Shown piece after piece: positions 16,515-24,666 of a stretch of DNA of 33,848 nucleotides. Positions within the stretch are counted from its first letter, which is position 1, and each line of letters starts with the position of its first letter. This stretch comes from Anaerolineaceae bacterium (GTDB lineage: Bacteria > Chloroflexota > Anaerolineae > Anaerolineales > Anaerolineaceae): the NCBI GenBank assembly GCA_017417055.1, contig JAFPZX010000005.1, positions 1 through 33,848 on the forward strand, in the 5' to 3' direction. Both the position numbers and the translations under genes were made by a program. The notes under the pieces were generated by a model. It made no database searches, had not been told where the DNA came from, and was given only the letters and a program-made list of their open reading frames with translations.

Positions 16515-16558
16515 TACTGAATATTGGCAATATTATAAATATTTGCCGTTATTCAGTA
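16515..16558 (-). promoter_or_regulatory. AbiE operator palindrome over the -10 box
   Basis: A 44-bp interrupted palindrome: outer arms TACTGAATA (16515-16523) and TATTCAGTA (16550-16558), inner arms GGCAA and TTGCC. A minus-strand TATAAT (-10; 16532-16537) lies at its centre, so a bound repressor would block the promoter. The -35 is poor, which is common for tightly regulated or weak promoters. Confidence 0.75.
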
Positions 16559-16620
16559 TATCTTTTTTCTTTTTTTTTGTCAATGGATGTTGGACGAAAA
16601 GCGCTGACAGCAAATAAGCT

Positions 16621-16701
16621 GCCAGACCAGGTAGAATGGCTTACACGCCTTGAAAAAGGTCGGGGAAATCCCGGTGTGGGTTCGAGCCCCGCGGTCTGTC
16701 G
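16621..16701 (+). other. tRNA-like element with abnormal anticodon arm
   Basis: The sequence folds as a class II tRNA body. Acceptor GCCAGACC/GGTCTGTC (16621-16628 with 16693-16700, one mismatch); D-stem GTAG/TTAC (16631-16634 with 16641-16644) with GG in the loop; variable arm CGGG/CCCG (16661-16664 with 16670-16673); T-stem GTGGG/CCCGC with loop TTCGAGC (16676-16692). The anticodon arm is instead CCTT-GAAA-AAGG (16648-16659), with only a four-base GNRA-type loop, so no normal seven-base anticodon loop can form. Position 8 is A instead of U and no CCA is encoded. A T run (16713-16719) follows. It is either a decayed tRNA-Leu-like gene or a non-decoding tRNA-like RNA. Confidence 0.6.
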
Positions 16702-16723
16702 AAAAGCGGCGCCTTTTTTTATT

Positions 16724-17122
16724 TCATCCCTGATTTATCCCGACAACCCTCATTCCGATGTTTCTTACATTCTTGTGTGCGTATTCATAGAGTACGCCGG
16801 TCAGCTTCAGCGGTTTATGTGTGTCGATACTGAGAGCAGGATTCAGCAAAACCCAAAGATGCTCTATATTCGGAACTTTTATGTTTTTCAAGGCGGATTT
16901 GTTTATGTGTTTTATCTGGGAATTGCGCAAGACAGCCTTATTGGCTCTTCCTGTCAATTTCTCAATTTCATAGTTCCTGCATTCCAATGTGATGTATGTT
17001 CCCAAAAGCTGAGCAAGATCTTCCCTGTACCAGCTGCTTTTTGGAAATTTTCTGGACTCTTCCATTCTTTCCTTAGAATAGGATTCCGCCCATATGGAAT
17101 TTTTTTGTCCGCCTTTTTTCAT
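16724..17122 (-). CDS. Hypothetical protein
   Basis: A 132-residue soluble basic protein with a strong AGGAG site. The N-terminal ~30 residues are charged and probably flexible. The remainder alternates short strands and helices (GTYITLECRNYEIEKL; NIEHLWVLLNPAL; LKLTGVLYEYAHKNVRNIGMRVVG), giving a beta-rich impression similar to small OB-fold-like domains, but no family is recognised. It stands alone between the T4SS terminator at 17244-17281 and the tRNA-like element, so it may belong with the acquired AbiE region or be independent. Confidence 0.65.
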   Translation of the reverse strand: MKKGGQKNSIWAESYSKERMEESRKFPKSSWYREDLAQLLGTYITLECRNYEIEKLTGRANKAVLRNSQIKHINKSALKNIKVPNIEHLWVLLNPALSIDTHKPLKLTGVLYEYAHKNVRNIGMRVVGINQG

Positions 17123-17243
17123 ATCTGACTCCTACTTCAGATTTTAGCTGCTGCGGAGGATCCCGAAACCTGTTTGATTCGGCTCAGAAAATATCAATAA
17201 GTATTTCTATCTAGAGTATTTTCAAACCAATTTCTGAATAATG

Positions 17244-17281
17244 AAAAAACCGGATGCCGTTTAGTTGGAATCCGGTTTTTT
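17244..17281 (-). terminator. Terminator of the VirB2-VirB6 operon
   Basis: A perfect 12-bp stem (17244-17255 with 17270-17281) with a 14-base loop and T run on the minus strand, just after the large virB6-like gene; usable on both strands. Confidence 0.85.
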
Positions 17282-17305
17282 CGAATTTTATCAGGCGACA
17301 ATCTA

Positions 17306-20209
17306 TTACCAGCGGATGTTTTTCATCAGGTCAGATTGTGAAAGGCGGTCAGTGACCTCTGCTGCTGCATCACCATAGTTCCGATCCTCTCCCGTATGGC
17401 TTTCCATGAATTCGCCAGCGATCAGGATCCCCTGCTCGTAATAGGAAGCACCTTCATTCCGGCGGAAGGCATCGATTCCCGGACGCTGTCCCTCAGGTAT
17501 ATTCTTCAAAAACTCCTGAGCGTGTCCGCTGTATTCCGCATGCATCTGTACACCTCTGGCAATACCAAAGTCCAGAATATTACCGGCTCCTTGTTCCATG
17601 CTGTCACCCTGGTAACCATTCATTGGATCCAACCCGGCGTTTCTAGCTCCCTGATAGGCGACAGTCAGCATTTTGGAAGTGCTGTCCGCGGCATTATGAA
17701 CTTCCTTTTCAGTGAGCGTATGGTTTGTATCCAGCTTTCGGATTCTTTCTTCAATCGCGTGGACATCTGAAACATCCACGGAATTGTTGTATTTTTTGAA
17801 GAAGGATCTTTCCAGAGCGTTTTCATCATCTGTCTCACTGGTGACCGTCGATTTGACATACCCCTTTCTCTCGTTGTACATTTTCAGTTTGTTCGCGGCA
17901 GCCACACCTCCGCCAAGTCTGGTTCTGGCCAAAAGTGTAGAGAAAAGATTCTGCCCGTAATCCTTTCCTGCGGATCTGGAAGAACCCGGATTTACAGGCT
18001 TTGATTGTCCCCCAGCAGGAGTTCCAGGAAGACCGCTTGTTGGAGCTCCTGCTGGAGAAGGGCTGTTAAGGCCTGGCTTCATACCGGAAGGTCCCTGACT
18101 TCCGGTCCCGTTTTCAGATGAAGAACCGCCTGCATTGCCATGGGAGATCGCGGTTCCCAATGCGCCAAAACCACCTGCCGCAGCAAATCCGGCAAGATTC
18201 AATCCACCGGCTCCGGTAAATCCACCCCTGACAAAATCCGCGCTTTTTGACGCAACCATCGCAGCACTGCTCAGTATCTGCTTGGCTACAGAACTATTGA
18301 TGGCAATCATGACCGACGCACAGCCAATATACATGGCACTGGCAAGAAGAACACCGGACGCTCCGCCATCCCAGGAAACATGGTTTAGAAGATTGATGAT
18401 CAACGCATTTGCCGGAGCAAGAACGACCGCTTGAAGAAGCATCTTCAGCCATTGACCACGCAGCCATTCCAGCGGTTTGAACGCTGACAAGACGATGAAA
18501 ATCGGACCCAGCGCCGCCAGCAGAGCGTACATCACCTGGAGGGACATCGCGGCCAGATAAAATTCAATCAACAGTGCGATGATGATGAAGATGAACACGA
18601 AAGTGAACAGCATGATCAGAATCGCTGATCCAAAGGTCAGGGATGTCAGCATACTGTCAGAAAACACAATTGCGCCTTTTCCTATCTCAGTCGCGATACT
18701 GTAGGAAATGGCAGCGATTTTCCCGAGCAGCCAGCGGCTGGAAAAGGCAAGACCGATGCAGAAAAGCAGGTTGATGGCTATGGATCTTGCTTCTGCGATA
18801 CCAGTCACAGAACTCGCTCCAGCTCTCATTGCCGACGCAATCGAAAGAAGGATCACAAGCGGAACCAGGGCGACAGTCAGTTTCCGGGTGATATCGAATC
18901 CCCGGTTCATGATCTGTACGGTTTCTTCAGTCGGCTTATACAGTTTATCGACAATTCCAAGCAGAGCGCTGTTCGCGATGCTGATGATCCCCAGGGTTCC
19001 CCCTTCTCTTGAATCAACTACACATGATCCGCTTATGGTGTCCATATAGAGACAACTGTCGCTGCCATCACCCACGTATTTGATCGTACCATCTCGCAGA
19101 CCAGCCTCCAATTCCTCATCTGAAATGGACTGGACCGCCCTTCCGTCTTCAATCTTGCTGTCGATGTCTTTGATGATATCGTCAATCTCTTCATCTGTAT
19201 TTTTCTTACCGAAGCCCATATACTCACGGGACGGAAAAGAAGTTACGGTATCATTCGCCAGCTCAATCACTGGAAGATCCACATATTTGATGTTTCCAAA
19301 CCAGTCTGTTTCAACCGTGCGCCAGGCATATGGCATTTTCGGATCACCTGTTTCAACGATATAGCCTTCATTCACGCCTTCCCGGATATCAGAGAGGCTC
19401 ATATGCCAAATATAATCAGTGCTCATACCAGTGAAATCAAACTCACTGTCATCAAAAACATCTCTCATATCGCCGAAATAGTAGATGAGATCATCATCGG
19501 AATAGCCGCTTCCGGGATCATATTCATGGACACCACCTCCTGTATATGGAGGTAGATCTTCTGATCCGCCTCCTCTGCCGCCGCCCGCAAGCCGATAAAA
19601 ATCATTTTCATTGGCGTTGCCTCCGAATACTGTCTGCGCGGTAAAGTATTTGGATGTATCCATCATGGCATCTACCCAGGATATATAGGAATATCCTGAT
19701 CCGGAGGAATATGTTTCCTGCTGATCATTTTCCTCAGCGGAATCAACACCACTGGTAACCGCTTCCGGAGTCTGAACAGTTTCATCTTCAGGAACACCGC
19801 CGGTGTATTGAGGATTTTCTCCATATACGACCATTCTTTTCATATGAGGCTGCGTAGATTCATCAATTCCGCCGCCTGTGCCTTCCGGCTCTCCTCTGGC
19901 CTGTGCGGTCAGATATTTGGCAGTTTGAATAAGAGCGCTTTTCAGGTTGCGCCAGGGAAAATCGATATCCACTTCCACATACAGCGTTCCGCCTCCGGGA
20001 ACTCCAGATTCTTCTCCTGGATCTTCACCGGAATCCTCATCACCCGCGGCATCTTCCGCAGAACTGGCCATTGTTCCAGGAATGTTTTCATTTACCTTTG
20101 TCAGGATACTCGCTGCCCGGTCCTGATCGTAATTGGAAACAGCCTGACAGACTTCCGGAATCAATACCGCAAGAATAAGGATGATGAAAACGAAGCATTT
20201 TCTTCTCAT
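17306..20209 (-). CDS. Giant VirB6/TrbL-like protein with exported N-domain
   Basis: A 967-residue protein in three parts. A signal peptide (about 1-23, ending VCQA) precedes a ~410-residue acidic, Gly-rich region without membrane segments. A polytopic block at about 440-645 has the VirB6/TrbL look (LTVALVPLVILLSIA; YALLAALGPIFIVLSAFKPLEW). A Gly/Pro/Ser-rich linker (about 660-750) leads to a charged tail. The start at 20209 has CAGGAG ahead; an alternative at 20227 lacks a site. It lies downstream of two VirB2-like pilins in one operon. VirB6 proteins form part of the inner-membrane channel and, in extended forms, reach outside the cell. The exported domain might contact substrate, wall or target cells; this is inference. 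Confidence 0.85.
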   Translation of the reverse strand: MRRKCFVFIILILAVLIPEVCQAVSNYDQDRAASILTKVNENIPGTMASSAEDAAGDEDSGEDPGEESGVPGGGTLYVEVDIDFPWRNLKSALIQTAKYLTAQARGEPEGTGGGIDESTQPHMKRMVVYGENPQYTGGVPEDETVQTPEAVTSGVDSAEENDQQETYSSGSGYSYISWVDAMMDTSKYFTAQTVFGGNANENDFYRLAGGGRGGGSEDLPPYTGGGVHEYDPGSGYSDDDLIYYFGDMRDVFDDSEFDFTGMSTDYIWHMSLSDIREGVNEGYIVETGDPKMPYAWRTVETDWFGNIKYVDLPVIELANDTVTSFPSREYMGFGKKNTDEEIDDIIKDIDSKIEDGRAVQSISDEELEAGLRDGTIKYVGDGSDSCLYMDTISGSCVVDSREGGTLGIISIANSALLGIVDKLYKPTEETVQIMNRGFDITRKLTVALVPLVILLSIASAMRAGASSVTGIAEARSIAINLLFCIGLAFSSRWLLGKIAAISYSIATEIGKGAIVFSDSMLTSLTFGSAILIMLFTFVFIFIIIALLIEFYLAAMSLQVMYALLAALGPIFIVLSAFKPLEWLRGQWLKMLLQAVVLAPANALIINLLNHVSWDGGASGVLLASAMYIGCASVMIAINSSVAKQILSSAAMVASKSADFVRGGFTGAGGLNLAGFAAAGGFGALGTAISHGNAGGSSSENGTGSQGPSGMKPGLNSPSPAGAPTSGLPGTPAGGQSKPVNPGSSRSAGKDYGQNLFSTLLARTRLGGGVAAANKLKMYNERKGYVKSTVTSETDDENALERSFFKKYNNSVDVSDVHAIEERIRKLDTNHTLTEKEVHNAADSTSKMLTVAYQGARNAGLDPMNGYQGDSMEQGAGNILDFGIARGVQMHAEYSGHAQEFLKNIPEGQRPGIDAFRRNEGASYYEQGILIAGEFMESHTGEDRNYGDAAAEVTDRLSQSDLMKNIRW

Positions 20210-20223
20210 GATAATCTCCTGAA

Positions 20224-20637
20224 TCAAAAGTCCAGATGCAGTCCGGTGACACTTCCGGAGCCGGCTGATCCGATCACTGTGTTGATGATCTTCTCGGCAA
20301 TTGGATAGGAAAGAACGCCAAAGATAAATACGGCTATGCCCAGAGCAAAATTAGCAATCTCATTTGAAACCTTTTTGGGAAGGTTCAGAGTCTGAGCTGC
20401 CTGCGCTCCGAGCCCTGACTTTACAGTTCCAACAACGAATACCAGAATCATGGCTCCGTAGGCGATCTTGATGTAAAGGTCCGTCATGTCCTTCAGAATT
20501 TCGAAGATCGAATTGATTTGACCGGACCCCCAGGTTTCAGCTCGAACCGAAACTGTATTTAGTAAAAACAGAGTCAAGGCTGCCGTATGAACGGCAGCCT
20601 GACAAAGAAAGGATATTGTATGGTTACTTTTATTCAT
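20224..20637 (-). CDS. VirB2/TrbC-like pilin 2
   Basis: A 137-residue prepilin-like protein with a signal peptide (about 1-33), then two hydrophobic segments separated by a short loop: AYGAMILVFVVGTVKSGLGAQAAQ, and FALGIAVFIFGVLSYPIAEKIINTVI. This is the VirB2/TrbC layout, in which the mature subunit builds the T4SS pilus or an inner-membrane channel. GGGGG precedes the start. It is a clear paralogue of the next upstream gene (shared AYGAM, VKSGLxAQAAQ, FGxLSYPIAEK), and its stop lies 14 bases before the VirB6-like start, indicating one operon. Confidence 0.85.
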   Translation of the reverse strand: MNKSNHTISFLCQAAVHTAALTLFLLNTVSVRAETWGSGQINSIFEILKDMTDLYIKIAYGAMILVFVVGTVKSGLGAQAAQTLNLPKKVSNEIANFALGIAVFIFGVLSYPIAEKIINTVIGSAGSGSVTGLHLDF

Positions 20638-20699
20638 CCCGGCCCCCTGCTCCCGGCATAAAATACATGGGAAAATGCCGGGAGCACCGATCCTTCCCG

Positions 20700-21155
20700 T
20701 TATCCGCCGATGCCGGGAAGCTGGAGAGAATCTGTTGTAAAACCGCCCGATGCGCCGCCACCCGAAAGAACCGCATTGATGACCTTTTCCGCGATCGGAT
20801 AGGAAAGGATACCGAACACGAAAATCACTACGCCGCCCAAAACATTCATGAGCTCACCTGACACTTTGCCGACGGCACCGAACTGCTGCGCTGCCTGCGC
20901 GGTCAGACCGGATTTGACCATACCGACCGCAAAGATCAGAACCATTGCCCCGTACGCAAACTTGATAAAAAGATTGGAAAGACCCTTGAAGACACCGAAC
21001 ATCTTCCCGATCTCCTCGCTTGCAATTTCTTCCGCCGCGAAAGCTGTCCCCGGCCGGATGCTGAAAAACATCAGGAGGGAAAGGAGCACGGCAATAGCTG
21101 TACCCATATAGGGGCTGTACAGATTTCTTTTTTCTTCAACAAATGTTTCCTGCAT
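20700..21155 (-). CDS. VirB2/TrbC-like pilin 1
   Basis: A 151-residue prepilin-like protein. After a basic N-terminus a signal segment (about 17-40) ends in AFAA, followed by two hydrophobic segments: AYGAMVLIFAVGMVKSGLTAQAAQ, and LGGVVIFVFGILSYPIAEKVINAVL. The tail is Gly-rich. The start at 21155 has GAGG seven bases upstream; a GTG at 21167 would overlap that site. It is the first gene after a terminator, so the pilin pair and virB6 form an operon. Two nearly identical core sequences suggest a recent duplication or a two-subunit pilus. Confidence 0.85.
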   Translation of the reverse strand: MQETFVEEKRNLYSPYMGTAIAVLLSLLMFFSIRPGTAFAAEEIASEEIGKMFGVFKGLSNLFIKFAYGAMVLIFAVGMVKSGLTAQAAQQFGAVGKVSGELMNVLGGVVIFVFGILSYPIAEKVINAVLSGGGASGGFTTDSLQLPGIGG

Positions 21156-21217
21156 GCTGTACCTCACTTTTATCCATATTCATTTACAAATATACAAAAC
21201 TGTCATCTCTTTTATTG

Positions 21218-21252
21218 CCAAAATAAAAAAACTGCCGGAGATAACCCGACAG
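21218..21252 (-). terminator. Terminator of the cysteine-rich protein gene
   Basis: On the minus strand a 7-bp stem (CTGTCGG with CCGGCAG, one G-T pair; 21246-21252 with 21232-21238) is followed by seven T and then ATTTT. Confidence 0.75.
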
Positions 21253-21273
21253 AAATAAGAAATAAAAAAACGC

Positions 21274-22860
21274 TTACGGCTGAATCAGCAGTGGCTGAGA
21301 CTGGTAGAAAGATATGGGATACGGATCGGTATGGAGTTTTCCTGAAATATCTACCCATCCTTCGATCTCAATGCATTTTTTGCAGTCTTCTGAACATTCT
21401 CCTCCGGAATACTCCGAAAAACCGTCTGTGCAGGCCCAAACATCTTTCCATTGCAAGCATTGAGGGACCATTGTGGTATAAGTAACGCTTTTGCAGTTGC
21501 AGATCGTATCACAATTATCCGGTGTGGTACATGAGTTAAAACAATCATTGCATTCCTGGGCAGTCCATGCATATGGATAATATGATACGTTAACGCAGCA
21601 TTCTCCCAGGTAAGTGGCATTTACATTGTTGTAAATGTAATACTCTTCCCAAGATGCATGCATATAGATACAAAAGGTGCTTTTGAATTTAAAAGCGAAT
21701 GCAGGTTCACCCTGATCATCTATTACCGAAGCCCCATGGCATCCATGACTGCTTGTTTCGGAATATACACCAAGAATCGTCGGGTTACCATTGCCAAGCC
21801 AGTAATTTCCCTTATATTCTTCAAAATCGATTCCCTTCAGAGCTCTCTCACAATCCTTGCTCGATGCAGAAAACCTGCACATCGCATCAACGAACTTATC
21901 ATAGGTTGTCCAGGGACGTTCACCAAAGTTTTTACCGGCCAGAACAGTGTAGGCCTGAACGTACTTGCTTTTTGATTTATAGGCGTCATAAATATCTTTC
22001 GCTGTAAGTACTTTGACATTTGGATTCCCGCCTGTTATTTCAAACTCGATATTATCGCGTGAGTGTTCTTCTGTTCCCTTTACAATGGCCAGAGCTTTTT
22101 CCACATCCCATTTCACGCCTGTATCAACGGTCGAAACAACGATATCAAGGTCAAAACCATCAAAATATTCAGTTCCATATCCTTCCGGATTATCCCCGCT
22201 GACCGTACCATAGCGAAGTCTATGAGGACTTACTACTTTGTCTCCGACACGCCATTCAATCAAAACTCCGGTAAGCATTTTTACCAGTGGATATTTCGGA
22301 TCAGCACCGGCCACGGTAGGACATGGAATATCAATAGTAACGATTGTGGCGTCATCGTCTTCCAGATCACAGCTGACGGTCACTTTGCATCCGTCTATTT
22401 TATAAACAGGTTCAGAAGGACATCCGCATTTTCCGGAGAAAATATCTCGATATTTTTGAGGAGGATTCTGTCCAGGACATGGATTTCCGCCACCGGAACC
22501 AGTATAAGCCATTGCACATGTCTTAAACTGGCTTCCTTCCAGTGTGTCTTTAAGATCCTGTGGAGGAGTCTGCACAGCACCGCTGATATTTCCCCATGAA
22601 TCACCGCATCCCTCGTCCATTTCATTTATGTTTTTCACATACCAAGACGCATTAGGATAGCAGTTCCCTGAACAAGCCGGCTGGGCAGCATGATCCGGAG
22701 GACACGTCACACAGGCACAGCCATTGATACAGCCTGTTTTCCCATGATCCAAACCGCTTCCTGCCCCGTCAGCTTCTGCAAAGGACGGTGAAATAATAAT
22801 GGAGAATGAGAACAAAATAATAAAAAGCGATAAAACACTGTAACGGTTGGTTTTTATCAT
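21274..22860 (-). CDS. Secreted cysteine-rich protein
   Basis: A 528-residue protein with a signal peptide (about 1-28, ending SFAEA) and about 31 cysteines in two clusters, residues ~44-180 and ~375-505, separated by a cysteine-poor middle. Pairs such as CxxC (NDCFNSC) and CxC are frequent, suggesting a disulphide-stabilised surface or secreted protein. AAGGAG precedes the start, and terminators on both sides make it a single-gene unit. No family is recognised. It lies between the Tad-like block and the T4SS pilins, so a tip adhesin, surface cap or secreted substrate of the machine is possible but unproven. Confidence 0.8.
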   Translation of the reverse strand: MIKTNRYSVLSLFIILFSFSIIISPSFAEADGAGSGLDHGKTGCINGCACVTCPPDHAAQPACSGNCYPNASWYVKNINEMDEGCGDSWGNISGAVQTPPQDLKDTLEGSQFKTCAMAYTGSGGGNPCPGQNPPQKYRDIFSGKCGCPSEPVYKIDGCKVTVSCDLEDDDATIVTIDIPCPTVAGADPKYPLVKMLTGVLIEWRVGDKVVSPHRLRYGTVSGDNPEGYGTEYFDGFDLDIVVSTVDTGVKWDVEKALAIVKGTEEHSRDNIEFEITGGNPNVKVLTAKDIYDAYKSKSKYVQAYTVLAGKNFGERPWTTYDKFVDAMCRFSASSKDCERALKGIDFEEYKGNYWLGNGNPTILGVYSETSSHGCHGASVIDDQGEPAFAFKFKSTFCIYMHASWEEYYIYNNVNATYLGECCVNVSYYPYAWTAQECNDCFNSCTTPDNCDTICNCKSVTYTTMVPQCLQWKDVWACTDGFSEYSGGECSEDCKKCIEIEGWVDISGKLHTDPYPISFYQSQPLLIQP

Positions 22861-22901
22861 TATTTACATCTCCTTCAATATGTATTTGTGTGGAAGGATA
22901 C

Positions 22902-22945
22902 AAAAAAGCCGTCTGCAGGAGACTATATCCGCAGACGACTTTTTT
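22902..22945 (-). terminator. Terminator of secreted protein gene 22969-24468
   Basis: A 15-bp stem with one mismatch (22902-22916 with 22931-22945), a 14-base loop and a T-run arm on the minus strand. Confidence 0.85.
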
Positions 22946-22968
22946 GAGAATTTGATCAGACAAAAGAC

Positions 22969-24468
22969 CTAATCAAGAATATAAGTTATACCAGTTTTAG
23001 GATCATACAGGTAATCATGACAGCCTGGCAGCGGTTCGAATCCTCCATAAACCGGTTCTTCAGCAAGCGACTGGGTCAGTCCATCCGGCATCACGTAGCG
23101 GATCGGTTCGTTGTGCATTGTGGTGTAGCTGTCTGTGACGAAATGGATCATTTCAAGAGGCGGAACTTCATCAGCGATAGATTTTGCACAAATAATTTTG
23201 CCCACGTTCACATAAGAGAGATTAATATATGGCTGCCAGTGTATTGTGCTTTCCGGATTATTAACCGCATATTTCTCGGAAAGTTTGGAGAAAATTCTTG
23301 CAGCTCCGTTTTGTTTATTCCATTCATTCAGATTGGTCAGATCCAAAATCTTCTCATATTCTGTCGGACCGCAGCCTTCTTCCTCAAAGGCACAAAATGT
23401 GTCAAAATCGAGGCTTTCATAACCTGTAAGTGTATGATTGTCAAAATCTGCCTGCTTATAGTAAGAATCCCGGACATATTTTGTGAAAAATAATTCATCT
23501 TCTTTATTCACATAATAATCTTCAGGCTGTTCAACAACGATGAGCCGTACCAGATCCATTCTGTTCTTATTTGGGGCGTTATATCCTGAAAAATCAAGAT
23601 TCGCACCGAAGAGAAACAGATTCATCATGGGGATCATCTGAGTGCTGTGCAGTTTTTCAAATCCTGTTTTTAGTTTGAAGACACTGTTTTTATTGTTATT
23701 TCCGAGAATATGAGCAATTTTTATCTGTACATGATCCAGCGACAGCTCTTTTGTTACTCCGTCTATTTCAGCTGTATAGGTCCTGATAACAGGCCGTTCA
23801 TTTCCTTCGAATAATGAAGTACTGAAAAGCCTCATCGACGGAGAATAATCAAACATAAAAGAGACAAGGCTGCTTTTTTCAAAAGAAATTGACGGAATCA
23901 GGGAACCATGGTCAAAATTATTGGAAAAGATTTTTTCAATATAAAGGTTTTCCAGTGATAATCCCGCATAACCTTCCAATCCTTCCATGTCGGAAAAATA
24001 ATTTGTCCATAAATGGATTGTTTGAATTCTGTTGTAATATCTGTAATTTTCAGGGACACCTTCTATAAAAATCTTTCCTTTTTCATCGCCATAAGGCACC
24101 GCAAACAGAGCATAGAGCGGCATATGATTCGCATTTTCATTCCCGTCTACCAACAAATGACATTGGTGAGATGAAGCACAAATCAAATCCATAAACCAGA
24201 TATCTGTACCGTGCCGCAGTTCTATGTAATGATCTTTTTCGTCCATGCCTCCGTTATAAATAAGGGTATCTTTTACCTTTACATTATTTAATACGATTTT
24301 CTCTCCGCAGCCTTCAACATCAAGATACAGGGTGTCATATGTCTTACCGGTTAACATGGATGGATCGGAATCACAGGTGTAATGAGCTTCCTCCGCAGAA
24401 GCAGGAAACACACTGCAGATTACAGCCAACAACAAGACTAAAAAGGGTGTATAAATTTTCTTTTTCAT
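22969..24468 (-). CDS. Secreted protein of unknown function
   Basis: A 499-residue protein with a clear signal peptide (about 1-25, basic start and hydrophobic core ending FPASAEE) and no later membrane segment. Only a few cysteines are present. Repeated short strand motifs (YDTLYLDVEGCGEKIVLNNVKVKDTLIY; LENLYIEKIF) look like a beta-helix or leucine-rich-type solenoid in the first ~220 residues, but I cannot name a family. AAGGAG precedes the start, and terminators on both sides make it monocistronic. It is one of three consecutive exported unknowns between the Tad-like and T4SS blocks. Confidence 0.8.
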   Translation of the reverse strand: MKKKIYTPFLVLLLAVICSVFPASAEEAHYTCDSDPSMLTGKTYDTLYLDVEGCGEKIVLNNVKVKDTLIYNGGMDEKDHYIELRHGTDIWFMDLICASSHQCHLLVDGNENANHMPLYALFAVPYGDEKGKIFIEGVPENYRYYNRIQTIHLWTNYFSDMEGLEGYAGLSLENLYIEKIFSNNFDHGSLIPSISFEKSSLVSFMFDYSPSMRLFSTSLFEGNERPVIRTYTAEIDGVTKELSLDHVQIKIAHILGNNNKNSVFKLKTGFEKLHSTQMIPMMNLFLFGANLDFSGYNAPNKNRMDLVRLIVVEQPEDYYVNKEDELFFTKYVRDSYYKQADFDNHTLTGYESLDFDTFCAFEEEGCGPTEYEKILDLTNLNEWNKQNGAARIFSKLSEKYAVNNPESTIHWQPYINLSYVNVGKIICAKSIADEVPPLEMIHFVTDSYTTMHNEPIRYVMPDGLTQSLAEEPVYGGFEPLPGCHDYLYDPKTGITYILD

Positions 24469-24523
24469 GATATTTTTCTCCTTATCTTTTTTGTTCTTTC
24501 TCTTGTTTTTTGAATAATTATGA

Positions 24524-24581
24524 AAAATCAGGCATTATTCAAAAAACAAAACCGAATCTTGAATAAATAATGCCTGATTTT
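24524..24581 (-). terminator. Terminator of secreted protein gene 24667-25317
   Basis: A perfect 16-bp stem (24524-24539 with 24566-24581) flanked by A/T runs, between two minus-strand secreted-protein genes; usable on both strands. Confidence 0.8.
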
Positions 24582-24666
24582 GCTGTAATCGAAACCGACT
24601 TTCAAAAATTTATCTAAACCTGTTTGTATGGAATGGGGATAATCAGAGACTTATGAAAAAAACGAT

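Noticed and set aside
16621-16701. Functional tRNA-Phe, tRNA-Ser, tRNA-Leu or tRNA-Sec gene
   Set aside because: No seven-base anticodon loop with U33 and a paired stem can be drawn for any anticodon, and position 8 is A.
16577-17128. Plus-strand ORF across the tRNA-like element
   Set aside because: It crosses the tRNA-like structure and is antisense to a better-supported gene with AGGAG.
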